64,000 nt of DNA from Cichorium intybus. Taxonomy: Eukaryota; Streptophyta; Magnoliopsida; Asterales; Asteraceae. Under the pieces are notes generated by a model that had not been told where the DNA came from, made no database searches, and was given only the letters and a program-made list of their open reading frames with translations. Within the stretch, counting starts at the first letter, position 1, and each line of letters starts with the position of its first letter. The stretch spans positions 84,496,750 to 84,560,749 of the forward strand of contig CM042015.1 of NCBI GenBank assembly GCA_023525715.1, read 5' to 3'. Of this stretch, positions 1 through 11,654 are shown one piece after another. Both the position numbers and the translations under genes were made by a program.

Positions 1-1646
1 AACTCGAAAAAAAATCGGATAAATCCAATCCACCGAATTATCAGATAATAATTTCCAACCAAAAACTGGTCTAGATTATCCAACACCTTATATGGAAAAT
101 TCGAAATTTGACATAAATATGCATGTAAAAACATGCTAAAATTGATTGATGTATACATGCAAGTGGCAAACCTAAAACGGTTACAGGAATTAAGAATGTC
201 TAATTAAAAAAATACTTTTTAACTATACATGTGACAACAGCTAATACTTTTGTAATAATTTGTCTGAGCGTATACATATAAGTCATCGTACCTTACAACA
301 ACATATAACAAGAAATAACTAAAAGGACACTTGGAATGCACAAGCCCCTGACCCTCGACCTTGAGATTAAGAACATCAAATAACTGACTTATGTTATTGT
401 TAGAAAATAGGGTGCGAAATATGGCGTTTTGATGATTAATGAATTCCAAGATGTGTCGAAGATTGTGTAAGTTCAATTTCCGTACTGATATTTATGGATT
501 TCAAGAAATTCAATATAGGATAATCGTCAACGACACTTTCAGATTTAGGCACGAAAATGAAATCAACGTTATGAGAGAGTATATGGAATGTTCAAGTTCT
601 TCAGAGTCTACCAAAAGTTGCGTTTTATGAGTAAACATACTCATACATACGAAAACATGGTAAACTTGATGAAAATGACGTTTTTTGCGTTAACATTGGC
701 TTCTAGAAATAAGCATCATGCAGCTTGAGCTGCTTAGAAGAATTGATCACAAAATTTGTTAGGTAACGCGGGTGCTAAAGACTATGGAATTTGTGTCTTA
801 AATCACCGCAATGGGCTCTACCCCTTGGGCTCCGCTGCGGGTACTGTCCCTTGATCCCGCAAGAGGACGCAACCCTCGTGACCTCCTCCTTTCGTTATAT
901 GCGGAATCAAACTTGTTTTTATAGAATGACAACTCACACACACACACTCTCTCTCTCTCTCTCTCTAATATACTATTATATTCTACATATGGCTCATATG
1001 AGACTTGAACTCCAGTTAGTCTGATGCGTAGAATCCGCTTCTGAGAATCTTCTTCCGAGAATTGAATATGGAACAGAGCGAGAGCTCCTTCCTCCTAATC
1101 TTTTAGATGTTATTGACAGAGAGGGTTTGAGGTTTCAAACACTTAACCTCTTGAAATGAATGCATCTCATGGCACCACTTAACTTATATTAGAACACAAT
1201 TTGGGTCCCCTTTGACATTTATGTTAAAGACATTTTACTAGATTACATATTACACTAAAATCGTCAAGATTTATATATATTTGGGGCACATCACCGTCAA
1301 TATGTATATATTTGCCTTTGTCTATCAATTTTCTTTTATTTAGTGTTACTGATCAAAATTTCACGTATTTATACTCTGGCCATTAAAAATATAAATATAA
1401 GGGTTTTTTTTTTTTTTTTTTTTTTTTTCATTTTTGGCCAAATAGCAAAGATTGCGATTGTGTCGCTGGATATTTTTACATTTGTATACTTTAGTAAAAA
1501 ACACAAACAATATGGTGGACTATTGTTGTAAAGTCGCTATATCTAGGGTACTGTTTTCGAAATTCGGGGACAAATGAGAGGTCTTCAAGCTCTGTACCGG
1601 CGGTACCTATTTGCGTTCACCTCACCAGGCAAATACAGCCCTGGCC
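1..1646. other. Intergenic DNA upstream of the HMG-box gene
   Basis: AT-rich sequence with only short, non-conserved reading frames. Visible landmarks are a CA then CT microsatellite at about 935-966 and a 25-base T tract at about 1404-1428. A GC-rich patch at about 808-900 has the internally repetitive look of a dispersed plant repeat, with alternating GGGCTC/CCGC/CCCTTG words. No gene is supported. The last 100 bases probably hold the promoter and 5' UTR of the HMG-box gene; no clear TATA box was seen there. Confidence 0.6.
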
Positions 1647-3314
1647 ATGGCGAAAATAGCTTCAGCTTCTGTGCCTGCTGAAACCCCCACAAAGACTGCT
1701 CATAGGTATCTTCAACTTCATAATCACTCCACTCTTGATTTCCGAAATTAAACCTAGTGATTTTCAAACTCCAAATTGAAATGAATGTTTTAGTTGCATA
1801 CAGTAGTGTTAGTTTTTCGCCTACAATTGTAACACGTAAACGATTCTGAGGCCAAATTTAGATTGGATTTTAGGCATTGATCGAGATTTAAGTTTTTACC
1901 CGTTTCCAATTTCCCAGGAAAATGGCGTTGAGGCCAAAATCAACGATGACGGTGAAACAACACAGTGCGGCGAGGAGGCCTAAGACGACGGCAGCAAAGA
2001 AGAAAGCATCCAAATTAGATGCCAATAAACCCAAAAAACCGCCCACCGCTTTCTTCTATTTCTTGTATGTCTTCTCTTACGACTTTATCCCCTGCATATA
2101 TGCGTTTCTTACTTTCATTTCAAATCAAATTGCATATAAAGCTTCATAAACGATTAGAAAAAGATACATGAACACAGATTTGGCGAAATTCGGAATTTGA
2201 CTACCAATTTCCTTTTGGTGGAGTATGTAATTTGCATTCATAGCAAGTGTAAAAGATATGAATTCAAAATAGCCCTAGAAATCTTGTCTAGTCCCACCAA
2301 TTAAGATTACATATAACCAATTGATTTATTTCTTGAAATGCTTTCCATGAATGTATGATGGTTTCTTGTTTGTGTAACTAATCACAATTTCAATTATTCA
2401 AGGGAGGATTTTCGTAAGGAATTCCAAGAGCAAAATCCAGATGTCAAATCAATGCGTGAGGTGTGCACTATAACCTTCTCTTTTAAATTTTTTTTATAAA
2501 AAATAATAATAATTGTTCCCTTGAAATCTATATCTTCATTTTCCATCTTCAAGGTTGGCAAAGCATGTGGAGAGAAATGGAAAATCATGACTTACGAGGT
2601 TTGTACTTTTATACCCTTTCAAATTTATTCCCTAATTTCATCAACTTTCTTCATTAAGTCGTTCTTTCTGTATTAAGTCAAAAAACATGGTAACTTAAAT
2701 GGAAAATAATGTTGTGATAGGAGAAGGTTCAGTACTATGATGTGGCAACCGAGAAAAGAGCAGAGTTCGAGAAAGCTATGGCCCACTATCTCAAAAAAAA
2801 AGTAACCATGTTTTTTCATTTCTTTTATTTTCGATTTTGTTTCTTGTTAATACTTTGAAAACTCGGCCTAATTATAGTAATGAAAATTGTTTTTTTTATT
2901 CGGATGACATTGCTATAATTGGGTAGAGTTTATAAAGTACAATGTTGTAATACAAAAACTTTGAAAGTAATATACTATAATAAACAACTAATAAAAGTAC
3001 GTTGCTATTTATTACAACATTGTACTTTCAACTTTTATTTTTCTTATGAAGATATTGTACTTTATAAAATCTACCCAATTGTAGCAGTCAAAATTGCTTT
3101 TTATTTGATGACATTTCTATAATTGGGTTGATTTTAAAGTACAAATAAAAGTAGATGCTATAATAAACAAGTCAATAGAAGTATGATGTTGTTTCATGCA
3201 TTATTACCCTTTTAAAATACAATTTTGTAATATGAAAAAAAATGGTAAATTGGTAAATTGCAGGAAAATGGAGAATATGATGAGTTTGATGACGACTCGG
3301 ATTTTGATGAATGA
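1647..3314 (+). CDS. HMG-box protein, HMGB-type (HMGB14-like)
   Basis: Small nuclear high-mobility-group B protein, expected to bind and bend DNA in chromatin. Proposed exons are 1647-1705, 1918-2064, 2403-2460, 2554-2598, 2721-2801 and 3264-3314, all with GT-AG introns and an open frame of 146 residues. The N-terminal third is basic (RRPKTTAAKKKASK). The HMG box starts at PKKPPTAFFYFLEDF (about residues 58-72), continues through EVGKACGEKWKIMTYEEK, and ends near AHYLKKK. A short acidic tail (EYDEFDDDSDFDE) follows, much shorter than in HMGB1-5 types. The start at 1647 is chosen because GCCATGG is a good initiation context and this exon splices in frame onto the downstream ATG at 1922. Using 1922 would give 125 residues and still contain the whole HMG box. 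Assignment to HMGB14 rests on remembered size and motif only. Confidence 0.85.
2905..3160. repeat. Foldback MITE-like repeat in HMG-box intron 5
   Basis: The word ATAATTGGGTAGAGTTTATAAAG near 2915 is repeated in inverted orientation near 3055-3082 (ACTTTATAAAATCTACCCAAT). A further direct partial copy (TATAATTGGGTTGATTTTAAAG) lies at about 3117-3139. The intervening sequence also pairs (TACAATGTTGTAATAC against ATTACAACATTGTAC). A related fragment lies in KAS1 intron 1 at about 8410-8540. This looks like a short non-autonomous DNA element. No target-site duplication was fixed. Confidence 0.55.
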
Positions 3315-3954
3315 ATAAGTTGAATTTGATGTGTAACATAGGAATGATGTTCATGATGGATAATTTTGTACAGTTGATATTAAAACTTGTCTTTTGAAAC
3401 TAACTACATGTAAATCATTTCCATTTGTCTTTTCATTTGATGTCTTTTTTGTCCCTAAAATGACTTTTTGTTGTGCTTTTTGTCCATGGTCCAGCCGTTA
3501 AATCAGTAAAAATGATCTTTTTGCCATAAGGACGATTTTTGTAATTTAGTTTAGAAATTATAGACTTCCACAATTTGAATTCGATACTTGAAATGATTTT
3601 TAGATATTTTGTGCTAAAAGTTAAATTTTATGTTTGTTGTTTTTATACCTTTTTAGTTAATTATTGAATGAAATAATTCATAAATTGGATGTGTATTTGT
3701 TTTACATTTACATTGGTTATAATGTTTTATGCAACTTTATTTAAATTATGCAGGATTAAAGTCATAAAATAAAAAAGGTATTTTTCAGTTTGTTTTATGC
3801 CTTAAACCGTTTTTCATACAAACAATGTTAGTATAATTTTTTGAAATTGTCTCACTCAGTTAATCGAACCTTTTTTCATGGTACCAAAATCCTTTAGTGG
3901 TCAAGAAATGAGAAGTTATAAATGAACCGTTCAAATACTAATAAGAGTTTTTTT

Positions 3955-4430
3955 TGTTTGTTCATTTAAGCTGTTCGAACAAACGAACGAACACAAACGG
4001 ATAAAGGAATGATTTATTTAGTTTATGCTTATTAATTTGATAAATTATTGTGTTCGTGTTCGTTCGTTTATGTTACTTAAGATGTTAAACAAACATAAAT
4101 GAACACTCATAAATGAATATAAAAAAACTTACATAAAAATAGACATCAAAATCAAAATCCATCTGTAAATAATAAACATATACATAAAAAGAGACATCCA
4201 AGTCAAAATCCATATGTAAATAATAAACATATACATCTAATCAAAAAGAGTGTGTATATGAACAAGTTAAATATATGTTGCTTGAAAAGAGATAAGACAA
4301 AAAGAATACTCACAAACAAAAACAATATAAATGAACATAAACGGTCGTTGACGAATGGACATAAATAAACGAATGAGGCTATTTTTCATGTTTGTTCATT
4401 TAACTAAACAAAAAAAAAATATTGTTAATT
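3955..4430. repeat. Degenerate GTTCGTTCGTTTA-type repeat with an internal tandem duplication
   Basis: Both edges carry variants of TTTGTTCATTTAA and of the GAACAAACGAACGAAC word in opposing orientations, giving a loose inverted-repeat structure. Within it, two adjacent copies of about 57-60 bases (about 4131-4190 and 4190-4240) share the words GACATC, AAATCCAT and GTAAATAATAAACATATACAT. No coding capacity is visible. It is probably a decayed non-autonomous transposon or an LTR fragment. Confidence 0.4.
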
Positions 4431-4828
4431 TTCGTTCATTTAATAAATAAAGGAATTTTTCGTCAAACAGTTGGAAGAACTGTGGTTCGTTTGTAGCTCT
4501 AAATGAGAATATGGACATCAAGAGATATATATACCATATGTAAGAAGAAAAATAGTATACTTGATTTGCTTTTCTTGGAAAATATGATATTTTAGAAAAA
4601 TGTTTGAAATTTAATTGATGTGAACAATATGCAAATATGTTATATACTATTTGCAATTTTATTATTTCTTTTCCAAGCTACTTGGTTATAAATTGTGTTA
4701 ACTTTGGCCAAATTGGAACTCCATAGATTTTGATCCAAGTGGCTTGGTAAGTCTGAGTGTACGATTGATCCCATTTTTGTTTAATAAAGCAAACGAATAT
4801 TATCTTTAAAGGATCTGCCATGTCTTAT

Positions 4829-5239
4829 AGGGTGTTTGGAAAACCATTTAAAAATGGCTTATTAGTTTATTGGCTTTTCAAAAAACTGATAAGTTAAAAA
4901 AAATGTTCGGGTAAGAAAAAACATTTTTTGTTTTAACTTTTCAATACACATGGAAAAACTCGTTTTTGAAAAGTCACGGGTTTCTGACTTTTTGAAGACA
5001 TAAGTGCTTTTTGAATGCAAAATGAAATTAATGCCCTCAACAATGTCCTTTTTGGTCATTTTACATATATAAAAGCTCAACAAAACACTTTTTAAATCTC
5101 CTTATCAACTTATTAACTTTTTCCACCACATAAGCTTATCCACACATTTTTTTAAAAACTCTTTTTTGAAAAGTCATAAGCTAATAAGCACTTTTGTCCA
5201 AAAGTGCTTATGAGCTAAATAAGCTTATCCAAACACCCT
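4829..5239. mobile_element. Non-autonomous inverted-repeat element (MITE), about 411 bp
   Basis: The left end AGGGTGTTTGGAAAA matches in inverted orientation the right end TTATCCAAACACCCT. Subterminal sequence also pairs (AATGGCTTATTAGTTTATTGG with CCATAAGCTAATAAGCACTT-like words). A 3-bp TAT direct repeat flanks it (4826-4828 and 5240-5242), compatible with a PIF/Harbinger-like MITE. The class is inferred only from TSD length and terminal repeats. It has no reading frame of note. Confidence 0.6.
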
Positions 5240-5329
5240 TATTAGAGTATTATTATCTTTAATAGTCTTTCTCCTTTTGTCTTTTCTTGAATCTCATATG
5301 ACTTCTCATTTACTATATCCTTCTTCTTG

Positions 5330-6366
5330 GAGAATCTCGCTACATTAGCTCTTAAACGAAAGGGCTGTCGGGCAGATGGCTTGCTATTAGTAACAACATT
5401 GAGGATTTAGCTAAATGGAATATTTCGCTTGATGTTATGTTTGCAAGGAAGGTTGGTATGGAGGACAAAACTCATTTCTGAAGGATGTTTGGTTGGATAA
5501 TGTTGCCTTAAATGATGCTTTTCCTAGATTTTATGCTAATGAATCTCAAAAAAATTGTTCGATTGCTGATAGCGTTCGTACTTTTGGAGGTAGCAGAATT
5601 TGGAATTGGAAAAGGGAGCCGAGGAGCGGGACTAAGTCCGTAGGGCTGTCGGACCTCTACAGACTCGTTGCTAAGGTGAATTTGTCATCGGTTCCTTAGT
5701 TCCTGATAGATGGAAGTGGATAGGTGACAATAGAGGCAACTTCTTGGTTCAGTCATTAAGATAAGTGATGGAAAAAGCTATGGCAAGGGATACTCGTTTA
5801 AAGTTTCAGTGGATCTTCTGGGTCCCTTTAAAAATCAACTGCTTCGTTTGGAGATTTTTGCAAGACAGGATTCTGGTTGCTGCTAATTTGGCTTTGAGAG
5901 ATATCAATTTATCGTCCAAGGTGTTGCTTTTGTTTACTTGTTGTTGAAGATATAAATCATCTCTTTTTCTAATGCGTTTTCTCTTGGGAGATTTAGACCA
6001 AAATAAGCTCCTGGTCGAATTTGATTAACTCCATCCTTCAAGTTTACATGATCTTTCTATAGCTTCGGATTGCAGCAGGCCAGCAGCTTATCGAGTAAGT
6101 ACAAGAAAGTGAAGCTCATAATTATTTACTCTGACTATATTGATGATTTGGAAGGCGAGAAATAATGTTATTTTCAAGAATTCAAAATTATATTCTATGA
6201 AAACGGCAGATGATATTCGGCTTGTATGTTTTAGTTGGCTCAAAAAACGTGTCAAGCTTAGAAATGTTAGTTGGTCCATGTGGTGTAATTTTCCTTTAAA
6301 TGTTTTGTTGTAAGCTTGTTTTGTTTTCCTGGAGCCTTGCTAGTCTTCATAAAATTCTGTTATTCC

Positions 6367-6395
<29 letters not shown>
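5330..6395 (+). pseudogene. 3' end of a LINE (non-LTR retrotransposon), degraded
   Basis: Translated fragments match the C-terminal, post-reverse-transcriptase zinc-binding region (zf-RVT type) of plant L1-like LINEs: KDVWLDNVALNDAFPRFY and a tryptophan-rich WNWKRE segment around 5480-5620. PLKINCFVWRFLQDRI with a downstream LALRDIN segment lies around 5825-5910. Stops at 5698-5700 and 5944-5946 and at least one frame change break the frame. The element ends in about 29 adenines at 6367-6395, the normal 3' tail of a LINE. The upstream edge is approximate; the copy is strongly 5'-truncated, as usual for LINEs. Confidence 0.7.
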
Positions 6396-6397
<2 letters not shown>

Positions 6398-7394
6398 TAG
6401 ACCAATATGAGTTATATGTTTATCGAGATTGTTTAGAATTTCTTGATAGATTCTTATATGCCATCAGTTGTTATTAATTAGTAATTGGACTTATTTGACC
6501 AAATATTACATATATGAGTATATCTTAGTTTATAAGACACTTTTCTAATTTTGCATCGTCTACCAAAATAATTTAATTTTGTTGGTTTTTTATCGAATTT
6601 TTCATATCTATTAGTTTTTCACTGGATGCAACTTTAATTACGATCACAATGTCTTTAAAATACTTCCATTTATTTAAAACTTGTTTTATTCATAAATTTT
6701 AAAATGCAAAATTAGAATATTTTATACTTTCTTTTACAAAGTAGTAACATATTACGTTTCTATAATTAAAAGATAACTTCATCTAGAAAAACCATTTGAA
6801 AATCAAAGAAAATAATTTAAAATCTAATTGTATTAACTGAATCAAGTAAATTTAAACCCAAAAATTTAATACAGTCTAAGTAACGTGGTAAAAAGCATCA
6901 ATCATATGCAATGAATATCAATATTGGTACAACAACATTTTACAGCACAATAAAAGACAAAGAATGAAATAATCACAAAGCTTTGTCACCATCACCTACA
7001 TTGCACAAAAATTCCACATCAGCATCACATGTTAAAAATACAAACTTTTATACTAATACAACAAAACAATACAAAAATTCATAAAAATATAACAAATTTA
7101 AAAGTCTTATGTAGATGAATTGTAGCCTACTATTTAACAATATTGGACTCTTATGTAATGAAATAAAGTATGCTAGTTTCTTGATATCTTGAATCCATGT
7201 GTTGGCCAACCCTTGAAAAACAGGGATTTGGTAAGATCTACTACTAATTAGACACCACCATACACAAACCAGTTTTAGTAGAACTGATAGGTGTATCCAT
7301 CCATTATATACCCCTGTTAGTCATCCTTCAAATCGATCCAACATCACCATCATCTCCACAAAATCTCATCCTTTCTTTCTCTATCTCTACAACC
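6396..7394. promoter_or_regulatory. KAS1: Intergenic region and KAS1 promoter/5' UTR
   Basis: AT-rich sequence with no supported gene. The last 130 bases look like a plant promoter and leader: TATATA at about 7303-7308 lies some 90 bases before the start codon. It is followed by a pyrimidine-rich leader (CTTTCTTTCTCTATCTCT at about 7372-7389). No other motif was recognised with confidence. Confidence 0.5.
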
Positions 7395-10300
7395 ATGCAA
7401 GCTCAAGCTCTTCTTCAATCAACCCCACTTCGGGTATCCCCACTTGACCCGCTTCAGAAACACTCCTTACTCACCAATGTCAAATCGACTTCATTCGCCA
7501 CACGCCGCCGCGCAGTGATTTCGGCTGTCGCCGCCGCCCCCAAGCGGGAGAAGGATCCGAAGAAACGCGTTGTCATTACGGGTATGGGTTTGGTGTCGGT
7601 GTTTGGGAACGACGTCGATACTTACTATGAGAAGTTGTTGGCGGGGGAGAGCGGAATCGGATTGATAGACCGGTTCGATGCGTCCAAGTTTCCGACACGG
7701 TTTGGAGGTCAGATTCGGGGGTTTAAGGCGGATGGGTATATTGATGGGAAGAATGACCGGAGGCTTGATGATTGTCTACGGTATTGCATTGTTGCTGGTA
7801 AAAAGGCTCTTGAAGATGCTGATCTTGGTGGTGATAAACGCTCTAAGGTTTGTAGTTCTATTCGATTTCATTCGTTTCTCATTCTTGGATCTGGTTGCTA
7901 TTTGGGTAATTTGAACTGCATGTGTGCAATTTAGCAAATGTGTGTTGGATTTGGGCGATATTAAGCTTGAAATTGGAAAAGTGTGAAGAATCAAAGTGAC
8001 TCCAATTGAAATTTAGTGAATAGATGCTACATTTGCGTGATTCCCAGTAAGCATAAATGAACAGTTGTGAAAAATTCCATTACTTCTATGCCTTCTCTAA
8101 CTTTTAATTACTTCATTTGCATACATCACTGCAAATACTCTGATCTAAATCTGTCCACTTTCAGAGAGATTTCCTGCTTATTTAAACTGATTGTTGTGTT
8201 TTGAAGTTGCAATAATTAGATTCGAGGGTTTGGCTAAACTAATTGTGAGTATGATTTTCTGATGTAAAATAATCTGATTTTTGTGGTTGAATGTGTGCTT
8301 TTTGAGGGCTTATTTGAAATTGATAATGTCTATAAACCTTTTTAATTTCTACAATGGAAGATTTTGACTACAGTATAACTAAGAGGCTTACATGTGTGGT
8401 GAAACAATTTTCACTGCTATAGTTGGGTAGGTTTTTCAAAGTACAATGTCATAATAAGAAAAAACTAAAAATACAATGCTGTAATAAGTAAAAACAAATA
8501 AATGAAAGTGCAGTGTTATTTCTTACATTTAGAAAAATAAATTTGAAGCATACTTGATACATGTGCCTTGGGTAAAAGAGTTTGTGATGCGTGTACTAAG
8601 GATCATGTGCAAAGTGCACTAAATCTCACTTTTTTGGAAACCAATGTTGAGTGCATGATGTTCTTATGACTTTCAGTGATTCTATTTGTTCATCTTCTTT
8701 TGTGTAAAAAATGCATGAGACATACGTCAAGGGAAAAAATAAGTACGCACTTTACGTCCCAAAAATACTTTCAATAATTGTCATTCTGGGATGTACGGAA
8801 TAAATTTCAAACCTTTCATTTTCCATCACGTGTAATACATTTTCCTATTTTCATTATCAAAAAATGTAATTTTTTTCGCTACATAACTTTGTACTGTGTT
8901 TGGCATGCATTGGACTGGGACCGAGACTGATGTCAATAGGACAAAAATTGCAATTTTTTGTCCCATCCAAAAAGACGGACAGGGACTCGCTCTCGATCTC
9001 TCGTCTGTGCAAAAAGACGTAAATGCCCTCCCTTCCTCATTATAAAAAATAGCCCTAGAAAGCTTGTCCTGTCTCATCCAGTCCTATCCCTGTAACAAAC
9101 GCGACCCGCGTTTGTTACACATACAGAGGACTGGATGAGAGTGGACAAGCTTTTTTCAGGGTTATTTTTTATAAGGAGGAGGGGAGGGCATTTACGTCTT
9201 TTTGCACAAACGAGAGATCGAGAGCGAGTCCATGTCCCACCTTTTTGGGTGGGACAAAAATTGCAATTTTTGTCCTATTGACATCAGTCACTTCGATACA
9301 TGTCAAACACAGTACAATCTGTTCTGTCCTGTCTTGTCTTATGGAACAATACACTAATTTTTTATCCATATGGTTTTTGCAGATCGATAAAGAACGTGCG
9401 GGTGTGCTTGTGGGGACAGGAATGGGCGGTCTTACGGTGTTTTCCGACGGGGTCCAGTCTCTAATAGAAAGAGGCTACAGAAAAATCACTCCTTTTTTCA
9501 TCCCATATGCAATAACAAACATGGGGTCCGCCTTGTTGGCTATCGATTTGGGGTTTATGGGCCCCAACTACTCAATCTCAACCGCGTGTGCCACCTCCAA
9601 TTACTGCTTCCACGCGGCGGCAAATCATATCCGGCGAGGTGAGGCGGATATGATGATTGCTGGCGGCACTGAGGCGGCAATTATTCCGATTGGATTGGGC
9701 GGTTTTGTCGCGTGTAGAGCTTTGTCTCAAAGAAACGATGATCCTCAAACTGCTTCCAGGCCATGGGACCAAGATAGAGACGGGTTTGTCATGGGTGAAG
9801 GTGCTGGTGTTTTGGTAAGTTTTTATTATTACCGAAACTACCCATAGCCATTAAAATAAATTAAAATAATAATCTTTTTTTTAAAGGTGATGGAAAGCTT
9901 AGAACATGCAATGAAAAGAGACGCACCAATTCTTGCGGAATATTTGGGAGGTGCAATAAATTGTGATGCGTATCATATGACCGATCCACGTTCAGATGGA
10001 CTCGGTGTTTCTTCTTGTATTCAAAGTAGTCTTCAAGATGCTGGTGTGTCCGCAGAGGAGGTACTGCCCGAATACCTGCCCGACTGCCCGTTGTATTTTC
10101 TTGTATCACATTTAAATAAAATGTTTTTGTTTACAGGTTAATTACATCAATGCACATGCAACTTCAACATTGGTTGGTGATCTTGCTGAAGTAAATGCTG
10201 TAAAAAAAGTATTCAAGAACACTGATGGCATCAAAATGAATGCAACTAAGGTAAACCCTAAATCTTTTTTTATTTTATTGTTATTATTTTTTCTTGCATT

Positions 10301-10786
10301 AAGTAAAAAAGATTGAGTATTTTACTTGGTTTATGTATCAGTCAATGATAGGACACTGTTTAGGTGCAGCTGGCGGTCTGGAAGCCATTGCTACGGTTAA
10401 AGCCATTCAGACAGGGTGGCTACATCCCTCCATAAATCAATTTGTATGTTTTTTTTTTTTAATTTTTTTTAATCTTACAAAAAAAAATCTTAATTTTTTA
10501 ATCTTACACTCATGTTTTTGTAACCGTAGAACCCGGAGCCCGCAGTCGAATTCGATACTGTTGCGAATGTAAAACAGCAGCACGAAATCAACGTTGGTGA
10601 GTTTTGGCTTTTTTCATTTGTCAATGGGCCCCACAGGACAGACTGATACTGTGTTTGACATGCATTGGACTGTGATTGATTGTCTGGTTGACTGATTAAA
10701 ATGTTTTGTAATGTGCAGCGATTTCAAATTCGTTCGGATTTGGTGGACACAACTCTGTTGTAGCATTCTCTGCTTTCAAGCCTTGA
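7395..10786 (+). CDS. KAS1: 3-ketoacyl-ACP synthase I, chloroplastic (KAS I)
   Basis: Condensing enzyme of plastid fatty acid synthesis. It joins malonyl-ACP to growing acyl-ACP chains, by family knowledge from C4 up to about C16. Exons are 7395-7847, 9383-9814, 9887-10060, 10137-10250, 10342-10443, 10530-10596 and 10719-10786, giving 469 residues, close to other plant KAS I proteins. Residues 1 to about 46 are Ser/Thr/Arg-rich and look like a chloroplast transit peptide. The core begins at KKRVVITGMGLVSVFGNDV. The Cys-His-His active site is intact: Cys about 220 in STACATSNY, His about 360 in NYINAHATST and His about 396 in MIGHCLGAAGG. The glycine-rich C-terminal GFGGHNSVVAFSAFKP ends the protein. 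All splice junctions are canonical and keep frame. Intron 1 (1535 bp) is unusually large for this gene and contains transposon-like repeats. Wording of the core favours KAS I over KAS II or III. Confidence 0.97.
8410..8540. repeat. MITE-like fragment in KAS1 intron 1
   Basis: The segment CTATAGTTGGGTAGGTTTTTC followed by AAAGTACAATG resembles the repeat in HMG-box intron 5 (GCTATAATTGGGTAGAG, AAAGTACAATG). Two internal copies of an AATACAATGCTGTAATAAG-like word lie in tandem. This is probably a decayed copy of the same short element family. Confidence 0.45.
8890..9316. repeat. Long near-perfect hairpin repeat in KAS1 intron 1
   Basis: Two arms of about 205 bp each are inverted copies around a centre near 9104 (ACGCGACCCGCGT). 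Outer ends pair as GTACTGTGTTTGGCATG with CATGTCAAACACAGTAC. Inner words pair too: AGGACAAAAATTGCAATTTT with its complement, CTCGATCTCTCGT with ACGAGAGATCGAG, and GACGTAAATGCCCTCCC with GGGAGGGCATTTACGTC. Mismatches are few. No reading frame is shared with known transposases. The whole repeat lies inside the intron, so the KAS1 pre-mRNA would contain a long foldback. Related words occur in KAS1 intron 6 and MCM3 intron 8. Confidence 0.8.
10645..10676. repeat. Fragment of the KAS1 hairpin family in KAS1 intron 6
   Basis: The words ATACTGTGTTTGACATGCAT and TTGGACTGTGA nearly repeat the outer edge of the intron 1 hairpin (GTACTGTGTTTGGCATGCAT, TTGGACTGGGA). It is probably a terminal remnant left by excision or decay of a second copy in the same gene. 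Confidence 0.55.
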
Positions 10787-11654
10787 TATGATTGTGGAAA
10801 TTTAGGGTTTATAAAAAGACTGTTGTTTTAATGTTTGTTTGGCCAATTTAGACATGTTAGAGGTGAGTGATGAGTACATTTTGAGATTTAGAGGCATTAG
10901 CTTTGCGTTTAAGAACATGTCTGTATTATTTATTAAATCACATCTTTCTCTTTTCTCTCTCTCTCTCTCACACACACACAGTACCAACAATATTTTTGGG
11001 CCAGCTATGTTATGATGTTTGAAAGAGTATGTATGTGTGAATACATTTTAAAAATATGAGCATTTGTTAATAGGTAAACTGTATGTAAAGGGAGCTAGTT
11101 TCTGTCTATTTTTGTTTTGAAGCAAAATCAATGTTTTAATGTTTATTTCATAAGTTGAGTTAAATAGAAGATTTGATGGCTAATAGTCAATTTATATTTT
11201 AGTTAATTATTTTGAACAGCCAATCAATTTTTATAAAAATCTGACTAGCAAGAAGCTGGCAAAAACAAGAAGGTATTAAACAAAGGGTTTGATTTGCAGC
11301 CTCTTGTAATGTCCCCACTGTTTTCTTCGGTTCAAGCGAAAGTTATAATTATAATTTGATCGACTTCCTAGCGTAGGGAATACGAAATGGATTCCAAAAC
11401 CCTTTTATTTTACCTTTAGCTTAGACTAACGACACTGATTCCTATTGCTATAACAGTAACTGTCCTTAACATGCAAATAAAAGCCTTCACCATAATCGAT
11501 ATCTGCTCGTGCTTAATGATTAGGGTGAGTTACTCAAGTCGCGTGTCACTCGCCTCTCTTTTAGGTTTACGAAAATATCGAGCAATATAAATTTTCGGAA
11601 ACTAATCTAAGGCATGTTTGACGTGTCACAGTTAGCTGATAAGCTAGTTTAGTT
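10787..11654. other. KAS1 3' UTR and intergenic spacer
   Basis: The first 250 bases are the likely KAS1 3' UTR and include a CT/CA microsatellite at about 10944-10980. Beyond about 11300 the sequence changes character: TGTAATGTCCCCACTG followed by unique-looking DNA, which might be the edge of an old LTR. No gene is seen. Confidence 0.45.

Noticed and set aside
1585..1767. 60-residue antisense frame upstream of the HMG-box gene
   Set aside because: It overlaps the proposed first exon on the opposite strand and has no conserved features.
9245..9382. In-frame upstream extension of KAS1 exon 2
   Set aside because: The open frame before 9383 is the right arm of the intronic hairpin, and a clear TTTTTGCAG acceptor precedes IDKERAGVL, which joins exon 1 in frame.
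7395..10786. Identification of the condensing enzyme as KAS II
   Set aside because: The core wording, transit peptide size and total length fit KAS I; KAS II proteins are longer and differ around the active-site Cys.
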